Assembly: GCF_003024195.1 (NCBI RefSeq)
Contig: NZ_KZ679052.1
Coordinates: 124,001 to 188,000, forward strand
DNA: 64,000 bases
Reading direction: 5' to 3'
Origin: Streptomyces dioscori
GTDB lineage: Bacteria; Actinomycetota; Actinomycetes; Streptomycetales; Streptomycetaceae
In this document: one piece after another, positions 26,884 through 34,930 of the stretch
How positions within the stretch are numbered: the stretch's first letter is position 1
Layout of the letters: the number at the start of each line of letters is the position of its first letter
Translations under genes and position numbers: made by a program
The notes under the pieces: model-generated
Databases searched by the model: none
The model's input: only the letters and a program-made list of their open reading frames with translations
Told to the model about the DNA's origin: nothing

Positions 26884-27756
26884 CTACGCCTCGATCCTGT
26901 TTGCGGATCGAAGCCGAGCGAAACTACGGGCGAGGAGCCTTGACACATGCATCTGCGAGACACCCAGTTCAGCGCTGATCTGTGACTGCGTCAGATTGCT
27001 GTAGTAACGCAGCAGAAGGATGCGCTGCTCCCGCTCGGGCAACTGGACGAGCAGATGCCGTACGAGGTCCCGGTGCTCCACGCCGTCCAGCGCGGGGTCC
27101 TCGAAACCGAGCCGGTCGAGGAGTCCTGGCAGCCCGTCGCCCTCCTGGGCGGCCTCCAGGGAGGTCGCGTGGTACGAGCGCCCGGCCTCGATGCAGGCCA
27201 GCACCTCGTCCTCGGTGATGCGCAGCCGTTCGGCGATCTCGGCGGTCGTGGGCGTGCGCCCGAAGGCCGTCGTGAGGTCCTCGGTGGCGCTGTTCACCTG
27301 CACCCACAACTCGTGCAGCCGGCGCGGTACGTGGACCGTGCGGACGTTGTCGCGGAAGTACCGCTTGATCTCACCGATGACGGTGGGCATCGCGAAGGTC
27401 GGGAACTGCACGCCCCGGTCGGGGTCGAAGCGGTCGATGGCGTTGATCAGCCCGATGGTCCCGACCTGGACGACGTCCTCCATGGGCTCGTTGCGGGAGC
27501 GGAAGCGGGCGGCCGCGTACCGCACGAGCGGGAGGTTCGCCTCGATCAGCGCGGCCCGCACCCGGCCGTGCTCGGGGGTGCCGGGCTCCAGGTTCTTGAG
27601 CTCGCCGAAGAGGACCTGGGTGAGGGCCCGGGTGTCGGCGCCGCGGCGCCGCTGCGGGCTCTGGTCCGGGGAATCGCCCGGCTCGTCGATCCGTTCGTGG
27701 GCCTGCGGCTTCTGCTGGGGAGGTGCAGGTGCTTGAGGCGCGGTACTGGCCGGCAC
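26884..27756 (-). CDS. sigF: SigF-like sporulation/stress sigma factor
   Basis: 290 residues. GTG 27756 is chosen because GGTGGAG lies at ideal distance; the frame is open to a TTG at 27843 that has no ribosome binding site. The conserved regions are almost the same as in the neighbouring sigma factor (MEDVVQVGTIGLINAIDRFDPDRGVQFPTFAMPT, region 4 LPEREQRILLLRYYSNLTQSQISAELGVSQMHVSRLLARS). In Streptomyces SigF acts late in spore maturation. Separate promoter likely, since 245 bp divide it from the downstream sigma gene. Confidence 0.85.
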   Translation of the reverse strand: MPASTAPQAPAPPQQKPQAHERIDEPGDSPDQSPQRRRGADTRALTQVLFGELKNLEPGTPEHGRVRAALIEANLPLVRYAAARFRSRNEPMEDVVQVGTIGLINAIDRFDPDRGVQFPTFAMPTVIGEIKRYFRDNVRTVHVPRRLHELWVQVNSATEDLTTAFGRTPTTAEIAERLRITEDEVLACIEAGRSYHATSLEAAQEGDGLPGLLDRLGFEDPALDGVEHRDLVRHLLVQLPEREQRILLLRYYSNLTQSQISAELGVSQMHVSRLLARSFARLRSANRIEA

Positions 27757-28033
27757 GGTCAACTCCACCTCTGGGTCCGTCAACCCGTGAAAACACAAGT
27801 CCGAACGACGTCCGTCAGACACATGCGTCAACTCATCGGTCAAAAGCGGTCATAGCATCACAAGACATGTGCACTGTGTGCAAGCACCTCATCACTCCGT
27901 GTTGAGCTCCGTTCGGGGGCCGGGGCATGAAGAGCACACGAAAGAACCCCCCGCCGTTCGGGCGAGGGGCCGGTGTTCCGCGTGGGACGCGACGTGCCGC
28001 GCTGTACCGCGTCGTGCGGCGTCGCGCGGCGAC

Positions 28034-28327
28034 TCAGAACTCGTAGTCGGCGATCACCCAGGTGGCGAACTCGCGCCACAGTGCGACGCCCGCCTGGTGG
28101 GCGGGATGCTCGATGTACCGCTTGAGGGCGTCCGTGTCCTCGACCGCGGAGTTGATCGCGAAGTCGTAGGCGATGGGGCGGTCGGTGATGTTCCACTCGC
28201 ACTCCCAGAACTGCAGTTCGGGAATCGAACCGCCGAGTGCACGGAAGGCGGCGACGCCCTCGACGACGCGGGGTTCGTCCCGCTCGACACCTTCGTTGAG
28301 CTTGAAGAGGACCAGGTGGCGGATCAC
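28034..28327 (-). CDS. Dabb (stress-responsive A/B barrel) domain protein
   Basis: 97 residues. Start placed at GTG 28327, five bases after GGAG; a GTG at 28333 overlaps that signal. MIRHLVLFKLNEG, the ALGGSIPELQFWECEWN strand and ALKRYIEHPAHQ are typical of Dabb ferredoxin-like barrels, which are small dimeric proteins, some with cyclase activity. Role here unknown. Confidence 0.8.
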   Translation of the reverse strand: MIRHLVLFKLNEGVERDEPRVVEGVAAFRALGGSIPELQFWECEWNITDRPIAYDFAINSAVEDTDALKRYIEHPAHQAGVALWREFATWVIADYEF

Positions 28328-28368
28328 GTGCACTCCGAGATGTGGGGTGGGGGCGGCGACGAAACGCC

Positions 28369-28548
28369 CTAGTCCTTGGCCCCGTCGGCGACCCAGGTCA
28401 TGAAGTCACCGACGGACTGGGCGGCGTTCGAGATGCCCTCGAAGCCTATCTGGACGTAGTCCGCTGCCCCTTTGGGGTCGGTGATGATCACGTACAGCGC
28501 GAAGACCACGACTACGTAGACGGCGATCTTCTTCGAATGCACCGCCAT
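28369..28548 (-). CDS. Small membrane protein
   Basis: 59 residues, ATG 28548 with strong GGGGGAGG. One membrane helix (KKIAVYVVVVFALYVIITDP) followed by an amphipathic stretch. Last core gene before the integrated elements. Function unknown. Confidence 0.7.
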   Translation of the reverse strand: MAVHSKKIAVYVVVVFALYVIITDPKGAADYVQIGFEGISNAAQSVGDFMTWVADGAKD

Positions 28549-28742
28549 CGCGGCCTCCCCCGTGTGCCTGCTGTCTGTGCCCGCGCCTGCCACCCGCTGC
28601 CTGTGTCCCTGCGGCCGCTGTGCCTGTTGGGGCCCCTGGTGTCGGCGGCGAGTGTAACCCCGGCCAGTTGATCTGACGATCTTTCAATGAAGTGGGGCAG
28701 GGCAGCACGAAGGGCCTGACCGCCTCACGCGCCAACGACGAA

Positions 28743-29084
28743 GGCAGCCTTGGGGTCCGGCTGCTGACCGACCTGTGCGACCACGTCATGGTCGGCATCG
28801 ACCGCCTGCCCACCGTCGCCATCCTCGACCGGCTGAACGCGCTCGACGATGCCCCGTGGGCGGATCTGCACGGCAAGCCGCTCGACAACCGGCGGCTGTC
28901 GAAGATGCTCGCGGAGTACATGAAGGCCGACAATGAGCCCATCGCCTCCCGCAACATCAAGACCGCCGGGAGTGTGCTCAAGGGCTACTCCGCCGCCGAT
29001 CTGTGGGACGCCTGGGCCCGCTACTGCCCCCCACCCCCGGAAAGTCCGCTACCTCCGCTACCGGGCATGGAAAACACGGTCTGA
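28743..29084 (+). pseudogene. 3' fragment of DUF3631-type rep gene
   Basis: From GSLGVRLLTDL onward the translation parallels the last 110 residues of the DUF3631 protein at 42518-43675 (RLPTVAILDRLNALDDAPWADLHGKPLDNRRLSKML matches almost residue for residue). The ATPase part is missing, replaced by unrelated sequence at about 28690. The stretch retains an intact frame to its stop but cannot encode a working ATPase. Confidence 0.8.
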
Positions 29085-29210
29085 CCAGCGAAAACGCGGT
29101 AGCGGCAACCGCCCTCGGTTGCCGCTACCGACCCGCTACCCATCCGCTACCGCTACCCCTTCCCGCTACCTCGAACAGGCCCTTGACCTGCGAGGTAGCG
29201 GCGGTAGCGG
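29046..29210. repeat. Ten GGTAGCGG words: candidate replication origin of element 1
   Basis: CCGCTACC occurs at 29046, 29055, 29122, 29133, 29144, 29150 and 29163; GGTAGCGG at 29098, 29194 and 29203. Seven point one way and three the other, in 165 bp directly between the rep stop region and xis. An inverted arrangement with CGGTTGCCGCTACCG-type symmetry is centred near 29113. Position and density fit iterons or Rep-binding sites. Confidence 0.7.
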
Positions 29211-29264
29211 AAGTAGCGCCCCTCAGAGGGCCCCCGGAAGGCCAGTCCTAGAGGAGACCTTTTG

Positions 29265-29498
29265 ATGAGCATCGCCGCTGTGGACACTGCACCGCTCGCT
29301 GAGGCTGACGACCTGGCCCCGGTTCTCCTGACCGTCGAAGAGGCCGCCCGCTGCCTCCGCGTCGGTCGCACCACCTGCTTCGCGCTCATCCGCACGGGAG
29401 AGCTGGAGTCCCTGACCATCGGCGGACTCCGGCGCGTCCCCGCCGACGCTCCGGCCGCATACCTCGAACGCCGCCGCGCTGAGCAGCGAGCTGCCTGA
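29265..29498 (+). CDS. xis: Excisionase-like HTH protein (element 1)
   Basis: 77 residues, ATG 29265 after GAGGAG. LLTVEEAARCLRVGRTTCFALIRTGELESLTIGGLRRVPADA is a MerR/Xis-type helix-turn-helix of the excisionase family. It differs from the 43857 copy at only a few residues. A terminator-like hairpin follows, then int. Confidence 0.85.
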   Translation: MSIAAVDTAPLAEADDLAPVLLTVEEAARCLRVGRTTCFALIRTGELESLTIGGLRRVPADAPAAYLERRRAEQRAA

Positions 29499-29508
29499 TC
29501 GCCTCACA

Positions 29509-29543
29509 CCGGGACGCCACCTCGCCGCGAGGTGGCGTCCCGG
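29509..29543 (+). terminator. Hairpin between xis and int (element 1)
   Basis: 16-bp perfect stem beginning CCGGGACGCCACCTCG with a CCG loop, followed by GCTGTTTCC. The same hairpin is in element 2 at 44101. Confidence 0.8.
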
Positions 29544-29576
29544 GCTGTTTCCACACCAACTTGAAGGAGTCCGCCC

Positions 29577-30853
29577 GTGGCGGAGGACAAGAAGCGCACC
29601 CGGCAGCCCAACGGCCGGTCGTCCATCTACCAGAGCAAAGACGGCAAGTGGCACGGCCGCGTGACCGTAGACATCCGTGACGACGGCAGGCCGGACCGCC
29701 GACACGTCGAACGCAAGACCCGCGCCGAAGTGACGTCCGCCGTGCGAGAGCTGGAGAAGCAGCGCGACAGCGGAGCCATGGGCAAGGCGGGTCGGGCCTG
29801 GACCGTGGAGGCGTGGCTGACGCACTGGGTCGACACCATCGCGCCGCTCGCGGTCAACGAGAACACGATGGTCGGATGCGGCGTTGCCGTGCGAAAGCAC
29901 CTGATCCCCGCGCTTGGGGCCCATCGTCTCGACAAGCTCGGCCCCGAGCACATCGAGCGCTTCTACGGGAAGATGCAAACGGCCGGCCGTAGGGCCGGGA
30001 CGATCCATCAGATCCACCGCACCTTCAGGACCTCCCTCAACGAGGCGGTACGACGGGGCCACCTCGCACGCAACCCGGTACAGCTCGCCAAGGCGCCCCG
30101 GGTGAGCGAAGAGGAGATCGAGCCGTACACCGTCGAAGAGGTGAAACGACTCCTGCGAACCGCCGATGACCGCCGCAACTCCGCTCGCTGGGCTGTGGCA
30201 CTGGCGCTCGACTCCGGCAGGGCGAGGCCCTTGGGCTGAAGTGGACCGATGTGGACGCCGAACGCGGAGTGCTGATGGTGCGTCGGAGCCGTCGCCGCCC
30301 GCGCTATGCCCACAGGTGCGGGGACCCCTGCGGTCGTAAGGCCAGGTACTGCCCGCAGAGGCAGCGCACGAACCCGGAGACGGCAGACACGAAGTCACGC
30401 GCCGGACGCCGGGCAGTTGGCCTGCCTGCGCAGCTCGTAGACCTGTTGAGGGCTCACCGGGTGAAGCAGGATGCCGAGCGCGCGGCGGCGCGGGAGAAGT
30501 GGGCCGATGAGGGCTGGCTGTTCGCCACTCCGGACGGACGCGGCACCCCGCCCCGCACCGACTACGACGACTGGAAGGAATTGCTTTCCGACGCCAAGGT
30601 TCGGGACGGTCGGCTGCACGACGCTCGCCACACCGCAGCGACGGTCCCGCTGATCCTCGGAGTCTCCGAGCGAGCCGTGATGGGGATCATGGGATGGTCC
30701 ACTACGTCCATGGCCGCGCGATACCAACACATGGTCGACACGGTTCGGATGGATGTGGCGCGGCAGGTCGACGGACTCATCTGGAGGTCGGCCGGAACAG
30801 GCTCAAGCGACCGTAACGACGAATTCCCCGAGGGCTTCACGTCAGCGCGGTGA
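29577..30853 (+). pseudogene. int: Frameshifted tyrosine-recombinase integrase (element 1)
   Basis: GTG 29577 and the first 211 codons match the intact integrase at 44169. At about 30210 one G is missing in what should read CTC-GGA-CTC-CGG-CAG-GGC, the GLRQGE motif holding the first catalytic Arg. The frame then stops at 30239, while the rest of the protein (DARHTAATVPLILG, GWSTTSMAARYQHM) continues in the next frame to 30853. A single-base indel thus separates the core-binding and catalytic halves. Either the gene is dead or this is a base-call error. Confidence 0.85.
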
Positions 30854-30861
30854 TCAGGACA

Positions 30862-30885
30862 GGGCGGGGCTTTCAGGCCCCGCCC
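30862..30885. terminator. Bidirectional terminator after int remnant
   Basis: 9-bp stem GGGCGGGGC/GCCCCGCCC with TTTCAG loop, followed by GAAGGTTTTGC; it sits between convergent int and the DUF4145 gene and overlaps the latter's stop. Confidence 0.7.
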
Positions 30886-31598
30886 GAAGGTTTTGCTTGC
30901 TTCTGCGACGTGCGACGTGCGGCTCGCTGAGCTGCCATTTGGGTACGCTGAGCAGGCTGGACGTACAGCACGAGCACTGCTTCGTCAATGAGTTCGGCAA
31001 TGTCTGCGATCTCTTCGGCGGAGTAGGCGAGGGCTTCGTGCGCCGCGTCGTTCCCGACGAATCGTGCCTCATGAAACGCGTCCACAATCTCCTGCGACGC
31101 GCCAAGATCCTTAAGTGCAGTGATGCGCTCGTACAGATTCTTGCCGGCGGCGCCGCGTTCTTTGACGATCTGCTCGACGGTCGCGCGATACCCGATGCCG
31201 GCGAGACGGAAGGCTCCGGCTGCCTCGGCCAGGGCGCCTTCCGAGAAGACCTCACGGATGGTCTCCGGAGCCTCGGGGGCTAGCTCACGCGGGGTCCTCT
31301 TCGGCCAGAGCTGTTCCAGTTCCCTGGTAGCAATGGACACCGTGTAGCGCGCTCCCGAGAGTTGGTGCACCTCCATGGCCCCGAGGCGCAGGAAGACGCT
31401 CTCAGCATTGCACCAATGGCAGCGCAATGACATTAGAAACTTGGCAGTAGAGGGTTCCGTGTTGGACACGCGAGTACCTTGCAGTTCTCGGTGCTCGGTA
31501 CACATGAGTGTCGCGTGATGGAAGCAGTGCGGACACTTGCCAGCGACAGTTGACTGGTCGGGGTCTCGACCATCAAGGCCCTTGAACTCATTCGTCAC
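30873..31598 (-). CDS. Zinc-ribbon DUF4145-like protein, element 1 cargo
   Basis: 241 residues from GTG 31598. CPHC at about 22-25 and CHWC at about 59-62 form a zinc ribbon. The middle and C-terminal helices (KNLYERITALKDLGASQEIVDAFHEARFVGNDAAHEALAYSAEEIADIAELIDEAVLVLY) match the DUF4145 pattern, in particular the GNDAAH motif. DUF4145 modules are frequent in restriction and other defence loci, but no partner is visible. The gene lies between int and the attachment site, where the second element has a different gene. Confidence 0.7.
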   Translation of the reverse strand: MTNEFKGLDGRDPDQSTVAGKCPHCFHHATLMCTEHRELQGTRVSNTEPSTAKFLMSLRCHWCNAESVFLRLGAMEVHQLSGARYTVSIATRELEQLWPKRTPRELAPEAPETIREVFSEGALAEAAGAFRLAGIGYRATVEQIVKERGAAGKNLYERITALKDLGASQEIVDAFHEARFVGNDAAHEALAYSAEEIADIAELIDEAVLVLYVQPAQRTQMAAQRAARRTSQKQAKPSGGA

Positions 31599-31727
31599 TT
31601 GAGGACCGTATCCCGTCGCTGTGACCTGAGGCGCTGCCTTTTCGTGGAAACGACCCGCTGCCAGAGGTGTGGAACTCGTTCTGGTTCCATAGCTCAGAGG
31701 GTTAGGTGAGTAGGTCAGGGGTCGGCC

Positions 31728-31738
31728 AACTGAGACGG
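31728..31738 (+). promoter_or_regulatory. Candidate integrase arm site, right end of element 1
   Basis: AACTGAGACGG, 9 bp from the terminator/att block. The same word is found twice at the right end of element 2 and once (plus a variant) at its left end. Confidence 0.45.
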
Positions 31739-31746
31739 AGCAGCAC

Positions 31747-31840
31747 GAGGGGCCCGGTCCAGTGGACCGGGCCCCTCATCTATCTGCGGTAGCGGAGGGA
31801 TTTGAACCCTCGGTGACTTGCGCCACACTCGCTTTCGAGG
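31747..31840. other. attL of element 2 / right end of element 1 (duplicated tRNA-Ser 3' end plus terminator)
   Basis: Bases 31785-31840 are identical over 56 bp to 46441-46496, the 3' half of tRNA-Ser(CGA) up to the anticodon loop; then the sequences diverge. To the left the match continues through the tRNA terminator hairpin (31747-31777) with one mismatch at 31783. The crossover must lie within the 56-bp core. Confidence 0.85.
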
Positions 31841-31943
31841 TCTGTTCGCGCTGGTCAGAGCGCGGTATAAGGCCGTTCAACCTCGTTCATTCCCGTACTC
31901 CGGCCCGTTGCGTGAACCCTCGTGAACGCCTTCGGACGGGGGT

Positions 31944-31966
31944 GAATGAGACGGAAACTGAGACGG
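31944..31966 (+). promoter_or_regulatory. Candidate integrase arm sites, left end of element 2
   Basis: GAATGAGACGG (31944-31954) and AACTGAGACGG (31956-31966) lie head to tail about 105-125 bp inside attL. TTCATTCCCG near 31884 forms an inverted match with CGGGGGTGAATGA near 31936. Confidence 0.45.
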
Positions 31967-31989
31967 AGCGCGCGAGTGCTGACCAGCCG

Positions 31990-32799
31990 TTATCCCCACT
32001 CGCAGAAGGCAACGGACGCGTCATCCCCGGACTTGTAGCGCGGCCATCGTTGCCCATGAGGGTCTGAGGCCTCCACCTTACGAACCGCGTCGATCAGCTC
32101 GCGCGGCCCCCCGGCGCGGAGCGTCCTGAAGGCTTCGGACCAGGTCGCCATCGAGTAGTCCGTCACGAGGCATGCCGCACCGTCGGACAAGAGCGCGGCG
32201 GCGCGCAGATCCTCGGCGGGAGCGCTGCCGGTCAACGCATGTTCTGCGGCTTCGGGCCCGGAAGCCGCGACCCAATACCCGGTCGCCGTGTTGCGGGTCT
32301 CTCGCTGCGCGAGCACCAAGCGGCGCAGAGCCTCTTTGTGCTCTGCCGTATTGGTCTCGTACCGATCAACTTCCGCCTTCAACTCCGGAAGGATCTCCTT
32401 CACGCGCAAGTCAGTGATCACGGAGAAGCCTCGGCGGCTTTCGAGCACGATCGGGGAGTCAGCCAAGACGAGGTGATCGAAGGAACCTTCGCGCTGTCGG
32501 AGGACAGCCACCGTTGCGGACGGGGTTCCCGGATTTCCCAAGTCGCATTCGGGGTGCTTGGCCGCCACACGTTCGAGGGCATCGGCCAAACCGGTCGAAA
32601 GTGAGCGCTCCGGGTCAGCCAGTGCGGCCACGAGCTGACTGCCCAGGTGTGCGACGTACCACGGAACGCCGTGGCGGCATCCCGTGTCCAGACCCGCAGT
32701 GCTGAGCCCGTCCAGCACGACGGCAAGAGCGGGTGTGCTGGCCACCCAATCTTCGTTGGGGGCGGCTCCACCGGGTCGGGTGTCGATCGCGACGCGCAT
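31990..32799 (-). CDS. PP2C-like protein phosphatase
   Basis: 269 residues from ATG 32799, which starts 2 bp after the stop of the HTH gene (TGAGCATG). The N-terminus has the PP2C metal-binding pattern in condensed form: APNEDWVASTPALAVVLDGL, with acidic residues for two metal ions. GTPSATVAVLRQREGSFDHLVLADSP is the second core strand pair, and SDGAACLVTDY and SGDDASVAFCEW supply the late SDG and DDA(S/T) aspartates. I predict a serine/threonine or tyrosine phosphatase in the cytoplasm. Its substrate may be the HTH partner or a host kinase target. Neither is shown. Confidence 0.75.
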   Translation of the reverse strand: MRVAIDTRPGGAAPNEDWVASTPALAVVLDGLSTAGLDTGCRHGVPWYVAHLGSQLVAALADPERSLSTGLADALERVAAKHPECDLGNPGTPSATVAVLRQREGSFDHLVLADSPIVLESRRGFSVITDLRVKEILPELKAEVDRYETNTAEHKEALRRLVLAQRETRNTATGYWVAASGPEAAEHALTGSAPAEDLRAAALLSDGAACLVTDYSMATWSEAFRTLRAGGPRELIDAVRKVEASDPHGQRWPRYKSGDDASVAFCEWG

Positions 32800-32801
32800 G
32801 C

Positions 32802-33647
32802 TCAGCCTTCGTGTCGGTACAGCGGAGTGACGCGTCGACTCTCCAGCACTTCGAGCGTTGTCGGGTCGTAGCGGCACGAAATAAGAGTAGAGAAGCGGCG
32901 CGTGCGGACCTCTCTGTAAAGCTCTGCCAGGTTGTTCTCCAGGAAGTGAACGACTCCGTTCGCTCCGATGGAGTGGATACCGGCGATGTAGAGGAACGTT
33001 CCCTTCCCATCCAGGCGGGGGAGGCGTCCCAGGTAACCGACATCGCCGGCCGACCCGTCCTCATCCTGTGGGGACCGGAATTCCTTCCCGGCCACTTGGT
33101 CGACCAGGTGCCACGCATGATCCTTGGCAAACCGAAGGTTGTCGTCCCCTTCGAGCACCTGCGCCACGATCGGGGACAGGCGGGGGCCGCAGACCACGAC
33201 GTGGTTGTCCCGATTGAGGTTGACGATTCCACTCGGTGGGATCACCTCGTACTGAGTGTCCAGTTTCATGCCACCCAGCAGCTTGCGAAGGTGCTCGAAG
33301 TTGTTGAGGTCTTCCCGCGTGACCACCTCACTGGGGTTCTGCTCAGGCGCCTTTCCCGCTTCGTACTTGCCCCCGAGCGAGACCGTAACCAGGTCTGTGC
33401 CGAAGAAGGCGCGCTCTGGCGGGGGCCCAGATGACGCGAGCTGACCGACGCGCCCGCGGCTGACGCCGAGTCGCTTCGCGATTTCAGCTTGGGTCATGCC
33501 CGACGCCTGCGCCTCTTCGATCGCTTCCCGGCGGATGCGGGACAGCTCGTTCACGTGGCTCTGATACCGCGCCATCAGGTCGATTGCGGCTTTGGCGCGG
33601 TCTACGGGGTCCGCGATCCCAGGGACCTGCTCCATGTCGTAGTGCAC
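32802..33647 (-). CDS. HTH protein with uncharacterised C-terminal sensor-like domain
   Basis: 281 residues from GTG 33647 (GGAGAG just upstream; ATG 33635 is an alternative). Residues about 25-75 form a helical segment and a sigma-region-4-like helix-turn-helix (ARYQSHVNELSRIRREAIEEAQASGMTQAEIAKRLGVSRGRVGQL). From about 115 on is a mixed alpha/beta domain (VVVCGPRLSPIVAQVL, DVGYLGRLPR, GTFLYIAGIHSIGANGVVHFL) for which I know no function; the GPR...GIHSIGA spacing hints at ligand or nucleotide binding. First gene of a two-gene unit with the phosphatase, transcribed away from the transfer operon across a region containing repeated GCYTAGGG motifs. Confidence 0.65.
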   Translation of the reverse strand: MHYDMEQVPGIADPVDRAKAAIDLMARYQSHVNELSRIRREAIEEAQASGMTQAEIAKRLGVSRGRVGQLASSGPPPERAFFGTDLVTVSLGGKYEAGKAPEQNPSEVVTREDLNNFEHLRKLLGGMKLDTQYEVIPPSGIVNLNRDNHVVVCGPRLSPIVAQVLEGDDNLRFAKDHAWHLVDQVAGKEFRSPQDEDGSAGDVGYLGRLPRLDGKGTFLYIAGIHSIGANGVVHFLENNLAELYREVRTRRFSTLISCRYDPTTLEVLESRRVTPLYRHEG

Positions 33648-34223
33648 GACTCTCCGATCATTGCCTAGGGGGGATATCAGACTCTACAGCGAGAGGGGGT
33701 TGCGCGCAGCTTCCAGTTTGCCTACCGTACCTATCAAGCGAGACGGCAACCCCCCCTAAGCACTCTAAGGGTGGATCCGTCTTGGGTTTCTGACCTGCAA
33801 GAACGCTTAGGGCGGGGACGCTGCAATCCCGCTAAAGGCCAGGTGGAACAGGGCTTCGGCCCGTACTGGCGAGGTGGCCCGGTGACCGCGAGCAACGGCC
33901 GGCGTGTGGGGACTAGGTCCCCCTTGCAGTGCTGGTTCTTGTCTCTTCGATCTTCGGGAGTTCTCGTGCGTCAACGAATGCTTTGGGCGTCGCCGTGACG
34001 GACCGGCCGACGGCGCCCGTAGGGCCCACCGGTCCGTTCTCGGCTCGCAGCGCCTCGTGCTGCGGCCGGCTGCCTCTCCCACCCGTCCGGGTCCGCTTGC
34101 TGCGGGGGCCGTACGGGTGGGAGCGCGGGGAGCCGGAAGTGACTCCAACGGCAAGCGGTCCCCGGGTGGCACCCCGGGGACCGCGTTCGGGCCGTTCCAC
34201 CCTGCGAAAAGGAACAACGACCC
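33648..34223. promoter_or_regulatory. 576-bp divergent control region with operator-like repeats
   Basis: No gene is convincingly supported, although the right half is open in several frames. GCCTAGGGGGG (33663), its inverted form CCCCCCCTAAGC ending at 33761, and GCTTAGGGCGGGG (33805) look like copies of one operator placed around both start sites; AGAGGGGGTTGC (33692) and its inverse GGCAACCCCC (33745) extend the symmetry. This should control both the HTH-PP2C pair and the transfer operon. Confidence 0.5.
34155..34184 (+). terminator. Hairpin in leader of the transfer operon
   Basis: 12-bp perfect stem GCGGTCCCCGGG and complement with a 6-base loop, 40 bp before the first gene, without a T tract. 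It may act as attenuator or mRNA stabiliser. Confidence 0.55.
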
Positions 34224-34490
34224 ATGGTGTACATCGGTGCTGTTCAGGCGGTTGTTACCGCCGACGAGTTCGACCGCGAGCCTACCGCCGCGGAGCTGGA
34301 CGCGATTGACCGGGAGATGCCCGTCATCCGGGCGGACATCGACCTGTTGGACGCGCAGATCATCACTTTGGACCGCACGCCGACGGAGCTGGACGCGCGG
34401 CGTATCCGGCGGGCCCGCCGACGGGTGCTGGCCGCTCGCCGCACGCTCGCCAACTTCGCCGCGACGCGGGCCCCGGGGGTGTCCGCATGA
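34224..34490 (+). CDS. DUF6284-like small protein, first gene of transfer operon
   Basis: 88 residues from ATG 34224 (AAAAGGAA upstream). EPTAAELDAIDREMPVIRADIDLLDAQIITLDRTPTELDARRIRRARRRVLAARR is a helical, coiled-coil-like pattern that I associate with DUF6284, a small family common in Streptomyces elements. Function unknown. Its stop overlaps the next ATG. Confidence 0.7.
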   Translation: MVYIGAVQAVVTADEFDREPTAAELDAIDREMPVIRADIDLLDAQIITLDRTPTELDARRIRRARRRVLAARRTLANFAATRAPGVSA

Positions 34491-34930
34491 GCACCGTCCA
34501 GACGCTCGCCGCCGCGCATGCGGAGGTGAAGGCGGAGATCGCGCGGACCGACACGAAGACCGGTCTGCTGCTGGCGTTCGTCGGCGCGGTGCTCGCCGGT
34601 TCGTGGACGGTCGCCAAGGACGTGCACCTGACCGTTCCCGCGTACGTCGTGGGTGGTCTCGGCATGGGGGCGCTGGTCGTAGCGGCGGGTCTGCTGCTGC
34701 GGTCGGTCCGCCCCAACCTGCGGGGCCGCCACGGTTTCCCGCTGTGGGCCACCCTCACCGCTGAGCAGATCAGCATCACCCTGTCCGAAGACCGAGCGGC
34801 GGACATCGCGGGGCTGTCCCGTCTCGCGGTCGCCAAGTTCACCGGCCTGCGCCGCGCGGTCGACCTCACCTGCACCGGCGGGGCCCTGCTCATCCTCGCC
34901 GCGCTGCTCGCCCTCGGGGGTGCGGCATGA
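34487..34930 (+). CDS. PycTM-like (Pycsar effector type) membrane protein
   Basis: 147 residues; ATGA overlap with the gene before. AAHAEVKAEIARTDTKTGLLLAFVGAVLAG begins a first membrane hairpin (about 27-70), and a third helix (TCTGGALLILAALLALGG) ends the protein. The R(A/T)DTKxGLLLAFxGAxLAG motif is the one I associate with DUF5706/Pycsar TM effectors, which damage membranes when a cyclase makes cUMP or cCMP. No nucleotide cyclase gene is in the window. Here it sits in the place of a spread gene in a conjugation operon, so a transfer role is equally possible. Confidence 0.6.
   Translation: MSTVQTLAAAHAEVKAEIARTDTKTGLLLAFVGAVLAGSWTVAKDVHLTVPAYVVGGLGMGALVVAAGLLLRSVRPNLRGRHGFPLWATLTAEQISITLSEDRAADIAGLSRLAVAKFTGLRRAVDLTCTGGALLILAALLALGGAA

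Larger units (their letters stand above)
28690..31784 (+). mobile_element. Remnant of an AICE (element 1) next to tRNA-Ser(CGA)
   Basis: From left to right this contains the 3' end of a rep gene, ten GGTAGCGG words, xis, a frameshifted int and a DUF4145 gene. It is homologous over rep-xis-int to the 43.3-45.4 kb part of element 2. It ends at the duplicated tRNA 3' sequence. No copy of the tRNA end is present near 28690, so the left end with attL and the transfer genes is deleted. The left junction lies between 28690 and 28743, where similarity to element 2 begins. Confidence 0.8.

Noticed and set aside
26884..27843. TTG start at 27843 for the SigF-like protein
   Set aside because: No ribosome binding site, whereas GTG 27756 has GGTGGAG at proper distance.
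25655..28690. Similar ATTGA..GATCGTCAG sequences upstream of the 25648 and 28548 genes and close to the element 1 border, considered as an old att repeat
   Set aside because: Only about 15 bp match with differences, both lie upstream of minus-strand genes, and neither matches the tRNA core; more likely a shared promoter-type motif.
31690..31730. A tRNA-like 5' sequence (GGTTCCATAGCTCAGAGGG)
   Set aside because: Resembles a tRNA D-arm region but no matching acceptor, anticodon stem or T-arm follows.
33929..34309. A 126-codon frame in the transfer-operon leader
   Set aside because: Cys/Arg/Pro-rich, no ribosome binding site, contains the leader hairpin and overlaps the DUF6284 gene.
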